Shown: piece after piece, positions 1-18,425 of the stretch
Position numbering within the stretch: the first letter of the stretch is position 1
How the letters are laid out: each line of letters starts with the position of its first letter
NCBI GenBank assembly: GCA_947179485.1
Contig: OX359248.1
Span: forward strand, 47,874,847 to 47,938,846
Length of the DNA: 64,000 nucleotides
Direction of reading: 5' to 3'
Origin: Allacma fusca
Taxonomy: Eukaryota > Arthropoda > Collembola > Symphypleona > Sminthuridae
Notes under the pieces: generated by a model
Seen by the model: only the letters and a program-made list of their open reading frames with translations
What the model was told of the DNA's origin: nothing
Database searches by the model: none
Position numbers and translations under genes: made by a program

Positions 1-34
1 GTAGTCAATTAGGATTTCTGATTTTTTTCAACAG

Positions 35-5988
<5,954 letters not shown>

Positions 5989-6395
5989 AGGAGATTGTTT
6001 GGTGTATAGTTCAGACAAGAATACTTTTTCAATAGTCCAGCATTTAATCAATCACTACCCTTGACTCCTCGCAGTTAGCACCGTTGTTGTTTTTTGACAG
6101 AAGATGTATGTATGAGTGTCCCACATACATGCTCCATATCGATATGCTTACTTCAATCACAAGTGTGGTTTATATTACGTTACATATCTCTGTACCCCCC
6201 AAACCCCACTCCTGAAACTTCTCTGGTCTCTCATTCGTTCAATATATGACTCAGGCAATTATTCACCATATAGAAAAAGTCATCTCACTTCCACTTTCGC
6301 CTGTAAATTAGACTTTGGAGTGCGAATTATATACTCTTGAGGATGGGTAGATCATATATAGAAAAAATGGTTATAGTTTAGCACATATAGGTTAA
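5989..6395. other. Convergent 3' flank between two genes
   Basis: About 400 bp separate the stop of the receptor kinase (plus strand) from the stop of the transferrin-receptor-like gene (minus strand). It should hold both 3' untranslated regions. I see no AATAAA on either strand at a convincing distance and no other gene. Confidence 0.6.
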
Positions 6396-9300
6396 TTAAG
6401 TTGAGGCCGAGTCACTTTCTTCAGGTAGGAGAGGACTTTGTAAAACAGCCGCCGCGGCATCCAGAGCTCTGATTAGCGCCGCCACTTCTTGCGCTGCCGT
6501 TGTTTTCCAGTCATGACAGTCATTAATCTCATCCGCCCAAAGCCTGTTGAGGACTGGGTCGGGTGGCGGAGGAGTTGTCATCTTCCTCCCACACAGGAAA
6601 GCTTCTCTGAGTTTGGGGAAGTGATGATTGTAGCTGTTGGACGAGTTGGCCCAGTGTCCGTAGGTAGGGAGGAGAAAGTAGTTTGTGAATCCCAGGACCA
6701 GATGCTTAAAAATGTCGGATTTGCGGGATAGGAATGCTCTGTCGAGGCTCATCAACTTGTCGTTGATGATGCGGTGAAATAGAAGTCTTCTAGAAGCCAC
6801 AAACCTTGCATAAGTCACGCTTGCTTCATTAGTAAATTTTTCTAGTGATTAATCTCCCAGCATGCGTACTACTACTTCATAAGTGAGTATAAAATATTCA
6901 TTGTGTTCAATGTCTGAAGAGTTGGTAGCAGTAGGAGAAAATTCCTAATTATAGTGTCAATACAAATGTGAGGCATAGATATAGTGGGGACTTATATGTA
7001 ATTATTATAGATATAGATATTTGAAATTAAAAACATGTATCACGAACTTGGTCTTGAGCTGATGAATCGGCTGCTCATGGTCGTGCTCGTGCTCGTTGCT
7101 TATAATAACGGAACGGTTGTGCATCTCCGTTCGGAAGTTATCTCCTATCACCTCCAGCCTCATCACAGCTGCTTGCAAGTATGCTGCAGTGCGGGGAGAG
7201 AAAATAAAGTGAAAGTTAGTGGGATGCATTGGAGGCGTACAAAAAAAATAGCTCTTTTCTCAAATAAAGTACGCATCTCAAGGTCTTAACTACTGCTCAA
7301 TGATCCTTGAATAATGTAGGTTTGGGAGAGGTACGTACCGATACTTAAATTGGCTTTATGGAAATCTTCATGGAAATGCCCCATAAAGCTCCCGAACGCC
7401 TTCTGAATCTCCTCCACATAGTCTTCAACATTCATGGGCAGGAGAGAGGAATCGGCCAGGAGGAGAATCAAACCTGAGATTATTCTCCCTGCAAGGATAC
7501 CAAAAATATAAAATGAGTCCAGACACCTATAGTAGATACATTATAGACATAAGTACATAGTTCCTTAATTGAATGGGTAAAAAAGCATAGATCCACACAT
7601 ACATACGCTGGATCATAAATGCAGTTCCATACGTAGAATCACTCAAACATTGGCTACGTGACTCAATGGATAAGATGTCAAAAAGATAGGGGATGTAAAA
7701 ATCAAAAAATATTATGAAAAAATATTTAGGAGCAAATATAATGAGATAAAAACGGCCAGGAGCAGATGTTCCCCACTGCTACGAGGAACATCGTTCAAGT
7801 AACTAATTTTGCTACAGAAAACGTTTCTCACATGTCCCACACGTTTACGGTGAAAAATATCGTCAGTCATTCCCTTTTGCTTCTTACTCAGTCGGGGATA
7901 TACCTACTTCCATATATGTATCTACCTACATCCACTACCGAGCTTAAGTGACGTACATACATTTATACACTTCCAGCTCTGGGATACAATCCTTTGCCAA
8001 AAGCTACTTACTATGTGAGGGAGAAAGTGTTCCGTACATACTCACAAATCAAATCATCATAAGCCCATGGATCACCTCCACGTACTAAATTGACTTGGTC
8101 AATGCGGGCTAAGAATAAGCTCGGGCAAGTCTGCCGGTGATGGAAGGATATGGAGGGGGGCCATAAAAGGAGACAAATCAATGGATAAGAAATTCAAGAA
8201 ACAATTTGCGCACGTTTTATTGCTTTTATTGAATGCATGATGGAGACAGGACGAATCCGGGAAATAGGAATTGCACTATGGATGGCTACCCAGGTCATCA
8301 ATTGTTGAGTGGTGTGAGGAGGACTTGATCGTATTTCCGAGAAAACGGCCCAATTACTATACTCCTATGTGTGCATAATTGAACGAGAGAATAGGGCAAG
8401 TTGGGCAAGGCGAGGCTGGAGTAAACATAAAATACTAAATGAAACAAAAAAGGTAAGAGAGACTACCCACACATAACCAGGTATAAGTACACCAAAGAAG
8501 AAAAAAAATCCCTCAAAATACAACTGGGTATGTATAGGAGTTGATATTCGGAGCCAGTAATTTCATCTCTATAGCTATCTACGGACGGAAAGGATGCGTC
8601 ATGAGAAATGCATGCGGAGCTGAAGGCTACTAGAGTGTAGTGTCGAGCAATCAGATTATTTGTTCCATGAAAATTTTACGATCCTGTGCAAGGAAGCAGC
8701 AAGTGTGGTTGGAGAGTGGGAAAAGCCGCCAGCTAAAACTCACAGTCCACTTCCTTCCTTCCCCGTGTGTGTGTGTGTACGTATATGTAACTAATTACAT
8801 ACCCTCCTGGTATTTTCTACATCTTAAGACTCTGTTCTCTTGAATATTTGAAGAGGTGTAAAAAATATTGCCGGCTGACCAATTTTTCATAAGTATGTTT
8901 CCTATTCGTGAAAGTTTGGGCGGGCGGGAGACGTGCTCAGGATTTAAAGGATGACGCTATACGCGGAAATTTCAAGTTATCACGAAATATTTGTTTTCCC
9001 TCAGCGTTCAATCGAGGGTGCGACGAAATTCGCCTGAGGAATGAGACGACTGAGGAGAATTCGTAACGGATGACAAGGAGGTGAAGAAGTATCCATGGAC
9101 GTGGAAACCCAAGGAACTAAAGCGGATGAGCGTCTTAAAAAGCCAAGGCATATAACGAGTCTCGGGGTAATTGAGCCCAGCAGTTGGGGGAAGTGAGAGA
9201 TGATTTGTAGCTTGTCTTTTCTACGGGGGAAAGTAGGGAATTTCTCGGAAAGCTGGAGGGGGATCTGTAATGACCATAGACTTACCCAAAGTTTCCGATC

Positions 9301-12300
9301 CGTTGAAAGTTGGGTCAACGAAGCGGCGAAAGTTGTCGAAAGTGTCGAAGGACGTGTGGAACAGAGGGTAGTTGAATGCCTATCAAACGCATATTCCCAA
9401 ATAGACATTATTTATGTAAAGTTTTATTACCATACACGAAGTTGTTTCATCATCTTTGCTTACTTTCCACATCACTTTCCTCTTATGAAACTAACCGAGT
9501 ATGTAGATACTTCCATGCCCTCTCATCGATACGGATTCAATGCCATAACACCCGTGTATGCATTTGCAAATACTACCCATAGATATATACATACGTACAG
9601 ATGCTGCACTGACATCTACGGCAGTGTTACATGTGTACATACACATTTATAATTAAATACGTACATACATTTGTATTTGTTATATCCATAGCATTATAAT
9701 CATACAATCTAATAAAACTATAAACATATAAAATTTAGCAGTTGGGACTGTTCCTGTACGTGTATATGTACATATGTACATATTATGTATGCCCTGCAAA
9801 TACGGCAGTCTTATCCAACAACCTATCCGGACATATTTATATAATTATATGTAAGTGTATGTATTATAATATGTATTAACATTTAAAGAGATAACGCATG
9901 TCTGTCAGTTGGACGTGTGTCCTTCTGCTCCTCATATAGTACTACAATAGCCGTGCATAGAAATTGTGAGCTGTGACAGCTGGAGAAGTTTGTACATACT
10001 CGATATGATCATTACTGGGAAATTCCTGTCCAGATCAAGACGAATTCCTCCCCAGTTTTGACAGGTAAGTCAAAGCTAGATGAATGTGAGTCATTTGTTA
10101 GGAAGGGGGATAGAGAGAAGTCAAATATATATTTCCCAAACCTTAGGGCCATTCACGACCGTCGCTCGAATGAAAGGAATGCCTAAATTCCCTAAGAAGG
10201 CAAAAGAAGGCTCGTCGCTGTCCACGGTCGAGGAGAAGTCAATAGGAGCAGCAGCAGGAGTTGGGGCGACAGTAGTAGGCCGGTCGTTTTTTGTCAACAG
10301 TTGACTCCCAGAACTTCCCCGCTTAACACGGACAATAGCTTTCCTCGTAACTTCCCTCAGCAAAGGCGAACTATGAACTTGGAGTGTCTGGTTCCCTTGT
10401 AGAACTCTCGTCAAATCAATGTACGCAACGGCTCGAGACGAAATCTCAAAGTGATGTTCCTACAACCATATGTAGATACATAGATATATGCTCAAAAAAT
10501 ATTCCCTTAAACTCTTTACTTTCACCCCCTACGAACTTACTCGAAAATCATAGTGTACATATGACGCTCTCAACTTCCTCTCCGTGTAGTATTCCGAAAT
10601 AAAAAGCAATTTGAGAAGTGGTAAAAAAAAAAACTACGGAGACAAACCAATTTCTAGAAATAGACAGTTGCTTGGAAAGAAATGGAACCGAACCTGCAAC
10701 CAATGTGAGACTCCCGAAGAGGCATACAAATTTGCATCCCAGGACACAAAAAGAATGGATCTCCGCGTCTTCCATCCCTTCTGAACGGCCGTGGCGAAGA
10801 CACGAGCAATTTCAGTGAGTAAAGCCAGTCCCAGGCCTGGATCCCCAGCTCCATAAGTCCAAGAGTCGTGTGAGCAGCCCACGATCACGTACCTGAAGCA
10901 TAAACAAAGACGAGGAAAGGACGGAGCTTAATTAGCCACAACATACACACACACACACACACACAGACACAGAGAACCTCTCCGAGCATTGCCCAACTCC
11001 CCATTTACATTTCCATCCCGGATCCGCTCTACCTTTCAAACCTAATTAATGCTCCGGCTCTTTGTAGATATCCTCCGTTCCCCCCACGTTTCACACAATA
11101 TAATGAATTCCCAAACTCATCCGTATCCTCATTGAACGCTATTATCTGCTAAATAATTCAACCGTGGAGGAATATCCTGTTTATGTTTTCATACCTTCCG
11201 AATTCCATTTATTCCTAGCCCTTAATATTGTTTACGTATCTACATGTATATCTACCCCCGGTACAATATCCGAGACAGTGTGTGTTTGGATTTCGCAATT
11301 TGTCAAATACAGGGGTATTCATTAAGTCTACCTTGAATTCATTACAATTCATTCCAAGGATTCATTTGCTCCACACTGAAATGTAAGCATACTATGGAAT
11401 CCACGACAAATGACGATAAACAATAGAATCATGTCAATCCAGGAATTGCATAAAGCCCGTATGTCAGGATGTATTTACGGAACAGGGGAGAATCAAGACA
11501 GTCCCAGGAAATAATGTTTCAATCACGTAAATGTGAATGTTTCCATCCGCCGCCCATAGGCATATGTATTTTCTCCTCTGGATGGACTCCTGCTGCTTTC
11601 TTTAATGGCTTTCACCCACATATACAAACACACACACACACACACACATACGTACATACACAGTAGCACACAAGCACACAAACCCACACGCACGGTTCCA
11701 ACTCTTCTGTATTTAAATATACAGTAAAAAGTTTCAGGGAGGTGAGGCCATACAGTATTGTATCATCTCTAACACACGGAAGGTGGAAGCATGCAATAAA
11801 GAGGAAGCAAGGATCTAATGGGACGGTGGCACGGAATTTGATTTGTACATTCATTTCAGGTCTGAGCTTCATCCTCCTCCGCTCTCTCCTCTGGTTTTAC
11901 ATCCTTCCTTGATGTATGTACTTTCCTTCCCACAAATACTATAGGGAGCACAGGGAAAAATTCCCGGGAACATTCACATATGATTAAGATCCGACGGGAC
12001 TGCGGGTGAACCAACAAAACAACACCTTTATTTACTGAACCATATATTGGTGTCTGGTGTAATATATGTGTGTATGGAGATGTACAATTGTATGCGTATA
12101 CTACCTGTTCTAAGCTCAAGCCTCAGGCCTATCATTACACTCCGTGTGTACCAAAGTAAAACAATGGCCCATAAATAAATCTCAATGACACTATTGAGAC
12201 TCCAGATTATTGAGATGCCGTAGTGGGGGGAAACACTTTGAAAGTATTGCTTTAGATTTCTTGAATTTATGGAAAACTATCTAAGAGCACAGAAAAGCAT

Positions 12301-15300
12301 AGGTTTTAAAAATACTGGATGTTTGAAAGTCTCTTGAGAGGACTACTTAAAATGCAAAATTCTTGCAAGTGAATTATAGGGGGAAACAAAAGCCGGATGC
12401 GGACTCGAGTGAAACTTAGAAAGGCAGTGCATTAAAACAGCACCATTTGTTCCTTGCCGACTGCATCCTCGAGATACTTTTTTAAAGTGAAGTGTTTGCA
12501 CTGAGGAAGGAGTTCGTTATGGTAACAATCCCAGCTGAAGCTACTTTTCCTCATCAATCATGATTGAGTCGAGATTTTTCTCCTTGAAATACTCATCTAT
12601 AGATATATGTATGTTAGTATATCTAGATACACCTACGTAGAAACTTGTAAACCTCTACCTATGGATATAGACATTGAAAAAAATACTAAATGAGGAAGCC
12701 TTTTCCCTTCATTTATTCCTCCAAGGTTGTTTTCCAGGAAATGGAAAGAGGGTGTGAATTTTTGTGAAAAACACTCCACGTCGTATATGAAGAAATTCGT
12801 CGAAACAAAAATTATTATAGGTTTTCAACTCCCAAGAGTCTTGAGAGAAAGAGAGAGAGAGAGAGGTATCTTACAACTGTAGCAAGCAATATCACTCACC
12901 TGTCAGATTCCCAAGCGCCGGGAATGGCAGCCACGACATTGTAAATGCTCGAGGTTTTTGGTTCGTTGAAAATTCGGAGATGAGCTGGTTGGACACCCCC
13001 TAACGAGTACAACATTTTCAAGCCCCCCTGCCAGTCTTTCGGGATTTTCCTACCGCTTCTTATCATCAGCCTAGAATTTTGAAGGGAAGAGAGAAAAGGA
13101 GGAAATAGTCATCATTACTTTCACCAGCACATTGCATTATGATTCCAGTTTTTATGCATCCGCCATAAAAAGGGAGTCGGTAAACCCTGTTCTCAAATTA
13201 CTACAGTCCACCTTACAGCCACCTTCCCTCCGCCCTGCTGTGACAGTTACTACATGCATTAATACTATATTTATAGGGAATTTCTAAGACCGAGGTGATA
13301 CAGCAAATGGTGGGGAAAGTGGAGGTCTTAGGGAGTCTCCTCAAGGAACGAGAGAGAGAAAGTCTCCCAGAAACAGAGAGAGAGAGAGAGAAAGTCTCCC
13401 AGAAAGAGAGAGAGAGAGAGAGGAAATTTTGAGGAAAGAGAGTAAAGTGAGAGTGAGAAAGGATAGAGAGAGAGGAAAGTGATAGAGAGAAAAGTGAAGG
13501 TAAGACCCAGAAATGTTGAATAGGTAACGTAGGGAAATAAAGCACTGCCCTACATAACTGGGGAAAGGTGGTTGGCTCGTGGACCAAGTTGAGGAAAGTA
13601 ATTGGCTCTGAGAGAATGAAAGAGCATTTACTTCTGGCATCTTGGTTCATGGAGAGAGAGAGAGGGAGAGAGGACGAAGGAGATGAAAGAAGAAGGAAGG
13701 GAAGAAGAAAAAGAGTAACTTACCTGAAAAGGTACTCAGCGTCACTAGAACTTATCGTGTGGCACGGAATCGTCCACTTGCTTTTGTGTTTCTAGAGGGA
13801 CGTCATCAAAAGAAAGTATTATGAGGACAAAGAATTCCATTGGAATGTGTAGTCAGCATCGAGTCCCAAATACTTTCCGTAGATACACTTCCATTCCTTC
13901 AGGATTCTTCAGGATCCTGAAGGATCCCAGCTCATATAACTATGTGTGTCCATTCAATGTCCATTCACTTCGCATTCATAATGTACACTTTCGGACTTTT
14001 TTTCCCCTCATGGCAAAATGACCAGGGGAAGCAGGGCAGGAGCAATCTCAATAATAGGTACCAATACATAGTTCCCCCTAATATGAAATATATCAACTCC
14101 CTTTATAACAGCTCCCAGTAATTCCCCCAACTTTGTATTCCTCAAGGAGGCTCAAGTTTAAAATAAAAAAAATTACATGCTCAGTAATGGCAGATGGCAG
14201 ACACTAGCGAAACTTTCAGGGGGTAATTCACATTAGTGACGTAATAGGGAGCGTCGCTACAACCAGACTAGACCGTATCCTAGTACTTTCCCCAGGAAAA
14301 AAAAACTTTCTCCAAACGCACGTTCGGAATCATTATTTCTTCAACCTCCTTGGAAGGAACATTTACCTATGTATGTATGTATGTATGTATGTCTAGATTT
14401 TTTTTTGTACTGAAGAGTACCTCCTGCTATTTATACAATACGTGTATATTACTATATCTATAGATACGTGTAATTATATTTAGCCACTGCGTCTGACATA
14501 TCTTTCATTTAAGGCAGATCCCCTAAAAAGGAATCAGCTTTCTTTTAATGAACAGCTCCGACTAGAGATTTTGCGAGAAATGCTATCCCCCGGATTTTCA
14601 TGAAACTCATTATTAAGAGCACGCTTTGTAGAATGAGTTCTATCGGAGAGCGGGGTTCCTTCTCCCGGAGTTACTTAATACATGATCATGCTCCGAAATT
14701 GATGTCAGGTTTCACACAAGTTTTTAAATTTGGTTCAAGAAATCTCGCTTCCAGAAATTTTATTTCCAACTCCCCGTACCTTATGTAGAAAGATGACAGG
14801 GAGATACGGAGCTGCTGGGTCTCTGTATTAAAACGTCGTCGGCTAAGAAGCAAATATGAATAATTTTTTTCAAAAGAGCGGGAGTTACGAGCAAAAACGT
14901 GCATATCGGCACAATTAGGAAGTAACAGGATTATGTGGATATACAGTTTTTTTTGGGGGTAAGTAGGAATTAACTGCTTAAAACGTAAGGTTTCGTCGGC
15001 TTGATAGAAGATTGCATGAGGATGGGGATTTTTGGTTCTTAGCTGACGATGCTATGGATAAGTGCGTACGGGAAGTTAGAGGCACCTGTCAAAATTCAGA
15101 TACATACAGCCATAATAAACTCACTTGGTACTCGTGCATTTGACCCAGAGTAAGTAACGAGCTCCTCACAATGGCAGACGCTGGCATGAAAGGCCCAAAG
15201 TCAGCAGGGTCCGGATAGAAGACAATAGCAGCGACGCCAAAACTCACGGCAGTTGCAGCCTGTACAATAATGTAATGTGGAGTAAGAAAAACAGAAAAAA

Positions 15301-18300
15301 AGGAAATGAAAAAAATTCTAAACAATTGTGGAAAGACTGGAATGACAGGCAATATTTTATGACTTCATGCTTGCTCAACCACACCAGACCCTCTCTTCTT
15401 TGAAAGGGACAAAGTTCAATAAATTTAAAAAATAGATTAGAAATAGAGCAGAGAACTATGGAGTGGGGTGTCTTGGCCAAAAAATCCCATGAATTCCGTC
15501 CGCAGTGGACCAGTAAATCACGGAACATTTATTGGCAAAACACTTCTGTATCTTCCAGCAGGATACTTTTGTACATGGTTCCTATCGTTGACACGTTCAC
15601 GTGCAGTTGAAAGAAATAGAGAGGACGAGAGGAAGAGAGGAGGAGGAGGAGGAGGAGGAAAAAAAGCGATGATAAAGACACGATGATGAAACACATGTTT
15701 AAAAGGAGGAAAACACACTCACCACTTTTGACGGATGGAGGTGACTGAATCGGATGAGTGCGATCGACCCATTCAGAGGTACTTGGGTCTTGGCCAAATA
15801 TTGAAAATCCTGTGCACTCCCAAAGTGTCCATAAATAAGGGTCCCTGCAGTGTCGTTTAAGCAAAAGTGGAAATGTTGTCGTCAATGCTAAGGAACTGGG
15901 ATGTGTGAGAAGGGGACGCTTTTCCTAGCTAATACCTTTACCCACCCATTCCTGGTTTCCATTCCAAGTTTATATCAAATATGCACCCGGCCCCGGCTTT
16001 GATGCAATAGTCTCATCATCATAAAATTTACTTTTCCTCCGTGAAATTTTATTGCACCTTTCCCATCAACTTAGGCCAGCCTGATCAAACCACTACTCAC
16101 CAACGTACTTATGTCAACAGCCTTCTCCGCACTTTCTCTCGAAAATTTCATACATGGAGGTACTTCGGGGTGGTTCCTAGCATTTTGGGGACTGTCCGTC
16201 CCAGGATTTTTTCTCGTGCATTTTATTAACCCATACATGTATGATATTACGATTGCTCTATAATTTTTCCCTGTCCATACAAATTTAAAATTGGAGTCAA
16301 TGGAGTCAATAAAATTTAAATTTTAAACAAGTCATAGATCCGTTCCCCCTCCTGAACAGATCTCTGATCTCCCTGAGATTTAATGCTTCAAGTATCCTAC
16401 ATAAAAAATATATAATTATCTAAAGGTCGTGTAAATTTGCTATATCTATCTATGGATACCTTCCCTTACAAGATCATTTTTTCTGAAGGGTTTTCTACAA
16501 GACAAATATATTTTGGCACATTCATATTTACCACAATGTTAATTTGTTTTCCTTATTTGAGCATTCCGTCATACAACAAATTTTCCTGCTTTCAGGGGAT
16601 CTCTTATAAAAAGAGGCTACTGTAGATATCTCCAAAAACTAAATTCTGGCAAGTTTTACTCAACAAACTCTGTATTGTTTGCATTACGGGAAAAATCCCC
16701 TTGGCAGGCTTAGCTCTGATGAAGTTCGAGCTCATTTTTGTTCACACATACATACATATGTACATATCCAAAAATAAGTACATCCTGAAAATCTAGACTT
16801 GTGTAAGTAATCTTACATGATAAGAAGTAGAAAAAATAAAGTTACCATTCAAGTCAGCGGCGGGTGAGAAGGAGAGGAAGGGCCGAGCGTTGGGAATATT
16901 TAAGTCATCGCCCAACTTTGAGCTCGTGAATAACACAGACCCGTTGCCGTCAAGTACCTCGACGAAATTGAAAGCGTTTGTCCTGCAAAGTGACCAAAGG
17001 CAGAAAGAAAAAAAAGTCATGAAAGTGTTCGTGAGAGTGAGAGAGAGTGAGAGAGAGAGAAAGGAGCGAGTAAAAGAAAAGAATTAAGTTGATCGACAGG
17101 GAAATCCCCACGGATAGAAAGTCTATGAAAGAATGAAAAGCGAGACAAGCACAAAGAGGAAGGGAGAATAAGTGAAAGATAGAGAGAAAGGAGGAGGAAA
17201 AAACTCCAGCTAAATCTCTTAAGTCCTCATTGAAACTCACCATTAAATTTACGACGGATCGCGTGGAGCTATGTACATAGAGTATAAGAAGAAAAAAAAA
17301 CGTCTCCTCTCATTTATTCATCCCCCCTTTCAAAGTTACACAGAGAGACCCATTTTGACAAAGGGACATAAAGATTACGTAACCAGAAATTCGTTTGTTC
17401 TTTTAATTCTCTCTTAATTTAAAGTAAGTTATCAGCTCAGAGGGTTTTGTTATTCCTTCTGCTCAAGGAACATAAAAAGACGCCCATTTTCAGCGGGACT
17501 TTGTGAGACGAACAAATTGTCACAAAACCTTTTTTTTTCGAGACTCCGTAGCTATGTATCAAAATAGCTTTCGAAGCTAAACATAATTACATATGCTTTC
17601 TCTTTCATATGGAATTACTTTTTTCACACACACACACACACAATTTTTTTCGCGACATTACAAAATAAAGTTGGACGTGTCGGATTAAGAAGACGAGGAA
17701 AAGCTTTTAAGAAAAGGTACCGCATCGTTTTGATCATCTACGACGGACTTTAAATTCTCTCGTGTGATTCTCTCCCTCTCCCTGGACTTGGCCATAACTA
17801 GGTGAGTATGTGCGAGTGTATGTGTGTGTGCATGTGTGTGTGTGTGTGATGTGAGGGCGTATTTTTGGAGCATGTGACGATAAGAACATGTGCTTGATTT
17901 GCATGGAGGATTCCGTTCACGACTTGGCAGTCACTACTCAGCCACAAATTCTCTCCTAAAATCTCTTTCTCCTTCCGTGTGTCTCTACTTCATTCAGCCC
18001 GGTTAGGGAATCTTTAGAGTCTCCGTCTGTTTCAGGCTTGTTGGAGGAGTCGGGGCTGAGTTGTTATTTGCCGCACGTCACCCACTGCCAAGACTCCACG
18101 GATGGGTTCATTGGACATGTCACATTTTATTGCCTCATTTATTGCCAAATCACCCAACAAAAAGTGCGGGGGTTCTCACAACCGTTTCAAATTCATTTTG
18201 GCACAATCTTTTCTCTCTCCCTTTCACTCAATCTCTCACTGCAAAGGAAATTTGCAGGCACGAGCAGACACCGGAGATATTGAGATGGAGGAAAGGACAG

Positions 18301-18393
18301 GAGATGGTATAAATTGTATCAATTTTTGTGCCCTTCCTTTCCCCGAGCTCGGTGAGATCGAGTTTTGCGAGAGACATTCCACTAGGAGAGAGA

Positions 18394-18425
<32 letters not shown>

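Noticed and set aside
13376-13424. Regular GA blocks with repeated spacer as a CRISPR-like array
   Set aside because: Only two spacer copies exist, the spacer is identical rather than unique, and the context is a eukaryotic intron.
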